64,000 nt of DNA, from positions 12,015,087 to 12,079,086 of the forward strand of contig CM055819.1 in assembly GCA_029582265.1 (NCBI GenBank), given 5' to 3'. The translations under genes and the position numbers were made by a program. This DNA comes from Zoroaster sp. YZ-2022. Lineage: Eukaryota; Echinodermata; Asteroidea; Forcipulatida; Zoroasteridae. The stretch's first letter is position 1, and every line of letters starts with the position of its first letter. The notes under the pieces were generated by a model. It was given only the letters and a program-made list of their open reading frames with translations. It did no database searches and was not told the DNA's origin. Positions 51,201 to 60,200 of the stretch are shown one piece after another.

Positions 51201-54200
51201 ATGGCACTCCATATTGAAGGCCCATATGCAGGGGGGCGGGTGTTGAGAAGAGTGCATACTTGTGAAATTCTGTACAAGATAACTCAAAAAGTTTGCCACG
51301 GAATCAGATAAAATTTGCTAAATATGTTGAGTTTGCTACACAGACAAATCAATTAGATTTTGATGAAGATCTGATTTTAGGAATGTGTATTTTTGGGCCC
51401 ATATCTAATGTATCTAATGTTAACGTTATCGCGGATCAGTGAGCTAATGATTAGAACTGATAGGGGGCGCACTAATGACCTGTTCACTTATAACCTAATG
51501 TTGTAATTTTTTTTTATACCAAATTTATCTACGTATACAGCATAATTAAATAGAGTAATTGACGATTTCTAGGATTTTTTTTCTCTGAAAAAGCTTACTT
51601 TAGCGGAAGTATGCGCTCTAAGAGTGCTTTTCTAGTTATCATTATTGTTATTATTGTATTGTTAAAAGGGAAATACCTTGGGATTCTTCTGTTTTTGCTG
51701 TCCTTGTTCAACATATCAGCTTTGACTCTGATGATTCTTTCAAGGTGAGTCAACACCTCAACAACATGAAGCTGAGTTCCTAGACAAGATACAACAATCA
51801 TCAAAAGCAGTAACTAAGAAGCACAGTTATTACATCACATGAATTTAAATGAAAAGCAACTACACGTATATTCTTAGTATCATAATTAACTTGGATTCTT
51901 TCAGATTCTGTCCAGATTTCAATCAGATTAATTATTTCATTTAATCAATTCTGAAGGATTAATTTAGCAAAAGTAAGAACCTTGTATCTGTAAATTTAAA
52001 ACAAATAACTTCCTACCAATTGCCTTCTCATCATGGTGTGCCAATGCAAGACTGTTGACAAATGTGACAAGGATCTCACAGACAAACTGATCAACCAGGG
52101 TAGCCTCCTCACTAAACAGGAATAAGTGGAACAGAAGTAATTTTACTGATAAATAACATTTCATATAGCAATATCTTTATCATTTTACATTGAATGTAAT
52201 TTCTATGGTAAGGTTGCATTTCTGTCCCGTATGTCATGCTTCTGTCTGCTACTGAAAATAAATTGTATGTCATACAGTATTTTCTACATTTAGGGACGAT
52301 ATAAATTTGTTGCAAGTTTTTGAATGTTGTGATGGGTTTATGCCACAACACAAATAACTTATGCCACAACATAAACAGCTATTCAAAATGAAATAAGGGC
52401 ACTAGTGCATATATATGCACCTGAGGGACTGTAAACACAAAAGGACACTATTTCCCAAGGACGAACACCAAGGAAAATAGTGTCCTATTGTGAGGCACAT
52501 ACAGTACATGTGCCGAGGGCACATAGATGTGTACTCATGATCAAAATGCCAGTAAATATGTGTTTTATATCACACTATTAATCATGATGATATCCCATGG
52601 TGATAGGTCAATTACCGGAATACTGTGTAGATATGATTGAATGCCAGTGCTGCTCCTAGTCTCTTGAATGTGCTTGGATGTAGAGCCATGCTGTACAACC
52701 TCTTGAGAAGAGACTTTGCATTAATAGGACTCTTCTCTTGTTGCTATGAAACAAAAACACCAAAAAAAATTTGACCTGGTATCACAAATAATAATTTAAA
52801 AAATATTTCATTCAAAACGTGTATTTCATATAATTTTTTAATCATCTCAGATCCCTGGGGAGTATACATGCAACCTTTTGGTGCTACATGGCTAATCAAA
52901 CACAATAACCATCTCTACCCTCACAGGTTCCCATTTATACTCCTGGGTGAAGAGAAGCTACATGTATTACAGCTATTAAGTGTCCTACTCAAGGACATAA
53001 GCACCATGGTCGTGGCCAGGATTCAAACCCACATTCTGAGGACACAGGCATCAGAACACACAAGTCCAATGTACTAAATGGCCAATGGACCAAAGATATA
53101 AAGAAAGAGGTCAGGTGAATGTTGCCAGTTGAGCCATTCAAGGCAGCCCACTGCTGATTGAAAATGGTCTGCCATGGCTAAATACAAAGTTATGAGAATG
53201 AGCAAGTTGCCTCAGGACACCTACAAAGAGAATCTCAGGTAACTGCCACCAGTGAATCTTGTTGCCCACAAAAATTAAACAAAAGCCACAATTATTGTTT
53301 TCTATAAACAGAAAACTGTGCAATCTTGTCTATGGTCTATATTGATTAGGAATTGTGCATAATCTGTTTTAAAGGAATTCTTTATTTTGTCCAGAAAATG
53401 TCATCATCTTGTTACTGTTATCGTACTGTTTTCCACAAGGGGAATAGTCTACTGTATAAGTCTTCAATGGATTCCCAACTTTCCCTTATGTTACCATTAA
53501 ATTATACTCTATTTGTTGATTGTACAAAATAATTCTCAAATAATTTGTTGGTCATATGTACATGTATGATACATTGCTGTTTACATTCCATACTTTATAA
53601 GAATCAAGAGAGATTGTACAGAATCCAGTTTATAAAGGTTTCAGCTCATTTCATTGTGTCATTAACAAAACAAAAGTGAAAAGCATTCATATTGCACTAA
53701 GATGGAAATGAATCACAGCTGTGATCCATTTCATATTTTCTAAACAATTACAACATGTCACGCAGATTATAATTCAGTTTATTTGTAATCGGGTTATTAC
53801 CAATGGTGTACACTAATAAATGTCACTGAAGTATTGAAGAAATAACACGCACAACTACAACAACACAAGATCAACTGGGAAGACAGCAGCCTCATCACAT
53901 CCATTCCACACTGGCATACCAGACGAGTTCGAGAAGCCATCGAGATCCTACAACACAACACAGTTCCACAAGATAGCGGGTTACACATCAACAACATCTG
54001 GCACCCTCTCCTGCAGAAAACACATCATCAAACATTGCTTCACCAAGGTCCGCAACCAACTCAACATCAAGTCGCTTCACTCACGTCTGCAACCAACACA
54101 CAAGTCATCCACACTCCAGTCATCCAGTCATTCTCCTGAGGACGGTCAGCACAGACTGACCGAAATATCGAGACACCTTCTCAACCCTCAACAGTTCTTT

Positions 54201-57200
54201 TCAGAACTACCACATGGTGCTACCGCAAGCTTCACCTCATCAACATGTAACATGTTTAACCTAGTATTTAAAACTGGTATTTCATTTGACAGAGAGGCAA
54301 CCACTATCAATTCACTACATGTAATTGCTCCTGTGTATTTAATGCAACCTAAACCAGGAAAACCTTTAATTTGTACTGTGATGATACTAACTTACTTTCT
54401 TTGATGTCTGCTTAATGGACCAAGTGAGGAACTCTCTGAGACAACTTGCGCAAAAATCCCTCAATGATGTGTTTGTGGGATGGATGACACCATCCAACAA
54501 TGCATTCAGCAGCGCAATGGTCTCCTTGCTCTCAAACTTCTTGTTTCCAGTGAACCAGTGGATGAGCTGCATGACGAGGGGTTCAAAGAGTTGCCTGGCA
54601 ACCTGCTCGATGTCACAGGCTAGCTGAAGGAGGACTGGGAAGACCCGGCGGTACAGATGCTGCATGGGGCTCTGGTAATGAAAAGAAGGCAAGCATTAGA
54701 ATGAAAAATCTACACTAGAAAAAGCTTGTTTAATATAAAAAATAGCCTTTTGTATTTTCATTGCTTGCTAGTTTAAGGCCACCGTCAGCACTGTCAATTG
54801 GCTACCGCTGTCACACATCTTTTTATCTCTTTTCTTCAAGCTATCCTGTTTTTTGCAAGACACTTGGCCTGGACCAAACTTATTCCAGTCAAACCTTTGC
54901 TTATTTGATGTTTTCTTTTCCTCTTCCACTCCACATTTCCCTCTATGATTTGAAGAGTCAGTAAGCTTCTGCTGCATATGATGATGTGGCCAAAATGGGC
55001 CAGCAACTCTCTTGCCATTATTTGTGCATCAATAAATCAATCTTCATCCTGTTTTCCCCACTACACAGTACACATAGACCAGAGAATCTCAGAAAACGAA
55101 TTCCGAGCAGATCGTGACTGAAACCTTTGAAGCGACAATATCCAATGTCCTAGTTTTTTAGGATGAACACAGTGACTGAAAATTACTGGCTCATTTATGC
55201 AGCAGCAATGGTAATATGACCTTATCATGTGTGGTAATATTTTCAGTCACTAATTTAATTTAAAACTAGCACTCTGATTCCATGCCCTGTTGATCGTGAC
55301 AATACTGTCCCTTTCATACACCCTTGATAGTATAATTCCTGTTTATAGAATGTTCCTGTTACTGTTACAGTGTGCATAAATATTAATGTATTTGTTAGGG
55401 TCACTTAGCAAGGGGAAGGTGGGAGAGACCTTCAGGTGTGAAGGAGACTGGTGGGTGTGTGTTCAGGTTCATGTACTAGTAGGGGAGTGGGTGTAAACAC
55501 TGTCAAACTTGCTTGTTTCTTTCTGTTTTTGTTTTATTATTCTCATCCTATTTTTGTTTCTGTAATAAGTGGGTCTTTGAGGATTTGTAATATATTTGTA
55601 TCTACTTGTATTTATTTTAAAGTGTTTCCCAATAGAAACAATTCTCAGTTTTAGTTTTAGATCAGGCTTACAAGCTACAGTGCTATATGAACTTTTGTGG
55701 AATGTATGGTTTCACTGCAAGAAAGATATATAATAATAATAATAATAATAATAAATAGGTAGGATTTGAAGCTTTATATCATGGAAGTACACTTCCTACT
55801 AAGTCTGGCATTCTATAGTATACTGACTGAAAACGTCAGTTCTTCATAGAACCAACACCTACATGTATTACATCTCTTAAGAGATTGTTACATGGTTCTA
55901 CCGCAAACCTTACTCCTACACAATGATAATAAAAATAAGCCTCTAACTACTATTTATTGTTTTCATTTATAACACACAGGTCCTCGAGGTAAGACATTTG
56001 TTAAAGATCATTCCATATATTTAGACATACATAAAGAACACATTCAATCTGACTGATATCATTATTCACACAAATGATCTACTATGGCAGAGTATAAGCC
56101 ACAATTTAGAAAACGGTCAAATTTTCATCTTATAGTACTTTTGCATGGGTATGAAAAATAAAATAGGAATAGGGTGGCCATTTAGCAAATTGGGCATCCA
56201 AAACACACTCAAAGGTATTACTGGCTAATCCATGTACCTAGGGTGTGCACAGTGGTTTAAGACCCAGACATCAGGTCCGATTTTTTTTTCTGAGATAAAT
56301 TAAAATAATTGTTTACTTGATTATGAAGATCCAGTTTTAAGAACCAAAATTGCTTTTTTGAAATTTATTACCCTGTTTTTAAGAAATTTTAGTTAGCTTG
56401 TATAGAATGACATGAGTTAAACAGACAAAAAACACACATCCTAATATTTTAAAAAGCATCTGCTAAGGCATATTTCAAATGGTTTGAGAAAAAAATACTG
56501 CTTGTTAATTTTGCTTATTAAATAGTCTTTCGAACTGTAAAAGTATAATACGGACCGATAATTGTTTGATAGTGCAATTATGCTTTGAAATCTTTAACTA
56601 AAATGGCCCAAAAATGTTATTATTTTACAAATTTAGGGTCACACATTTTCAAAATAAGCCAGAAAAGGCCTGGATGGAATGCCATAACTTTGTTATATAT
56701 TGATAGAGTAACTATCCGTTGTGACTAGAAATTTACGGCAAATTAGCGCAAATGAAATTTTACACCCCAAAATACGATTTTTCAGGACGCTGTTTTCAAC
56801 AAAAAACGTTGTTTAACGCTACGGGTTTACGCGAAATGTAATTCATCGTAGCGAGAGGGCACACTACAATTTTCAATTGAATTGCGCCCTCTCTTGAAAG
56901 TGAACTTATTTTTATACAAAATTATCGGCAAAATTTCATGAATGAAGTTCCTGCTGACGTTAAAATACATTTCCTTAGTCCAGAAGAGGTATGTGCAAAT
57001 TCTTGGTTATTTTTATAAATGTTTTGACCGTTTTTTGTACTGAAGTGTACTGATGTCTGGGTCATGTAGGGTTTTAAACCACTGTGGTGTGTATACTTAC
57101 TTTAGCCCGTGTCTGTTCTGGTTGTTGAGTTCCTTTACCAAGCATGTAAAGAACCAGAGTGTGTAGAGATTCACAGGCAGCTACCTATAATCCAAATACA

Positions 57201-60200
57201 TAGAAAAGTTGGCCAATTATTAACTCTCACAAAACCACGGTTAACTTTTGCAAGTGCAGGTGGAAGTTCAGTAACAAGTGAATTGCAATACAGTCCACAT
57301 TAGTTTGTAGTAGCCCTTGGTGATTATGCTACAATGCAAAGAACGTCAATAAATAAAAACAAAACAATTATTATTTTAAAGGTCCTAGGAAATAGAAATT
57401 TTTAACAGTGAAAACAATAAAGTATACCTATTGGAACATATATTTGTCATTTGTCTATTTTATCCCCGCCCCTTTGCACCATTAAAAAAATAAATTCTAA
57501 AATTAGGGGGGCGCCACGCTCCTCCCCTACCTCCTCATTATCATATTATAATCCCATAAATCCGTGGCGTAGACCTAGGAAGTTCCAGCACTGCTCATGG
57601 CGATGAAGTTTCAGTCAAGTCGTACTCAAAACCACTGAAGTTGATGTGTCATATTAGATCTTCTTTTCAGCTAAATTTAGTAGATATCCCACATTTTTGG
57701 GAAATGCCTTGTAGGTGTGTTGTTGCTGGGTGTAGCAACACCACAAAGGAAGGTGTCAGCCTTCACCGATTTCCACCAGACCCTAAATACAGGCGAATTT
57801 GGACGGCGAGTGTGAAGCTGGTCAGGACCAACGGAGCACTCTATGATATGTAGCGCTCACTTTGAGCCAACATACTTTGACCGGGGACTCCAGAGCCAGT
57901 TTGGCATGAGATTTAAAGCCATGCTGCGCCCTGATGCAGTGCCAACAATATTTCCCTTAAGTCAGAAGGCCAAGAAACGTCCAGAAAGAAAAGAGGAGCT
58001 TTCTTGGGCGAGAAAGTCTCAGGGTAAGTTGCTTTGTTTTTCCGTGTAACTTACATGTGTACGCACCCACAAGCAATAGGCTTATTACTAACGTTAGAGG
58101 TCGATTGTTACACTTTCGCACACCACATTAACGCTAAAAATGTCGTTTCATTGTGAAGTCACTGAAGATGTCATTGTACAATTCTTTGACAATGTTAATT
58201 ATGTGTGTGATTTTTGGATCTTGTTTCAAAATCATCGAGTGCAGAATTATGTTTTGAAACGGTCATAACGACGGCTTACACAATTCACCAATGACTCCTG
58301 GCCATGTGTATCCATGCCATTGATTCGGACGGGCCTTGCGCTTCGTTTTCACGGTAGAGCCTACAGTACAGATTTATCGATTGCTATACGGTCATGTTTA
58401 CTATGCAACTTGCAAGTCGTGTGCACATACACTGTACATGTGTACGCTTGCGCTGATTTATGACCCTTTTTTATAATCCCACGGTTTAACCATGGAGCAA
58501 CTAAACACAGTGGCAACATTGGTGCCTAGGTCTACGTCACGAACAGCGCCACTGCGCGTTGGGCAGCATTTGAAATTAGATGAGGCAATTTTTGTAAAAA
58601 TCAAATTAAAAATAATTAGCCCAATCCAGACAAAAATTAAACGTAAAATTGTTTTTTATTCATATCAATTGATAAAATAACAAAAGAAAATAAATAAGCA
58701 CAATTTGACTCTTCCTAGGACCTTTAAGTTCATGTGTCGTTTAATGTCTGAAATTAGTTCTACTAATAACAAATGCATTCTAATGAGTTTAAACCATGAG
58801 TGAGTCTCTACCATGCCAAAGAACCGTTATAAGTTTTTTTAAATTGTGATGATGTGTTTCTTATTTTTGTACATTAGTTCCTGGTCTATCAAACCTAGCA
58901 GAAGTAGTAGTCATTCTGTTTATCCAGTAATCTCAGACTAATGGGCTCGTGGCAATTTTAAACTACAGAAAATTTCATACACATTTTTTCCCTGAAATGC
59001 ACCAAACTACCATGGAAACATTCAAAGGCAAATACAGCAAATGTTATAACATACAAACTAAACTCACAGAAACACGGGGCCAAGTAAGTTACATATAAGT
59101 TGTACATTGAGTAATTTTGTAAGAAATCTGAAAAATACCTACTTTGGTTTGTCGGTCACCAGAGGTCAATGCAAGTTCTGCAACCCTTGGCAGAAATTTA
59201 TCTGGAAATTGAAAACACAAAAATTAGACCAACCCAAATCCTAAAATCCTAAAATCAACCAGAGGATTTGAATGATTTTGTAGGATTGAGGTATATTATT
59301 GTTTGAAATTCAACTATTGAATGATTATGGAGGATTGAGGTACAATGGCTGAATGAGATACTGGATGATTTTAAAGGATTGGGCTGCTGTTAGCTTACAT
59401 AGTGTATGTAGATGTATGTGCTAGGTGGGTGTATAACCCACCTAGCACATAGTCATGCTTCATTGGTTTTAGGGTACTGATGCAGCTGGTGGTTTACGTG
59501 TGATCGACCAGCAACACCACCACACTAGTGACACCACCATACCTAATACAACGGCACTTCCACATCTCTCCCCAGTTCCATCAAAAAGAAACAAAAAGGC
59601 ATATGATATATGACACGCAGTGTGGTGAGACAGATCACCTTATACTGCCTTGGCAAATGTGTCAATATCAATTGACTGAGCCTACCAAAAATAAATGATA
59701 TACATCGGTTGATTTTGAAGGACTGAAGTAGTACAGATCCTGATTTTGAAGGATTTGAGGCAGTAGGGATCCTGCAAAAACTCATATTGGTTTATTTTAA
59801 AGGATTGAGGCTGTTAACTACTATGAATATCAAGTTTTAATAACAATGTTTTTTTCAAACCTTAACACGAGTGCCAAGATCAACACTTAATTGCTTCTCT
59901 CCACCCAGGAGTAAATGGGTACCTGTGAGGACATAGTTGGTTGTTGTGTTAATAATTAGCCCTACACGTATATGCATCAAAACGGTTGCAATTGAGCTGT
60001 ATACTCCCCAGGGAGTTGAGATGGTTTTAGGAATGGTTTATGCACCTGATGAGCAGGGGTAATAATGTAATGCGCCTTGAGCACCAGTTTGGTGGATACG
60101 TGCGCTACATATACATGATTATTTAAACATCATTCTCTGGGCGGTAACTTTTGACGAAAACACAAAGCGTTTATTTTTCAGTCTCATTACTTTCAACTTG

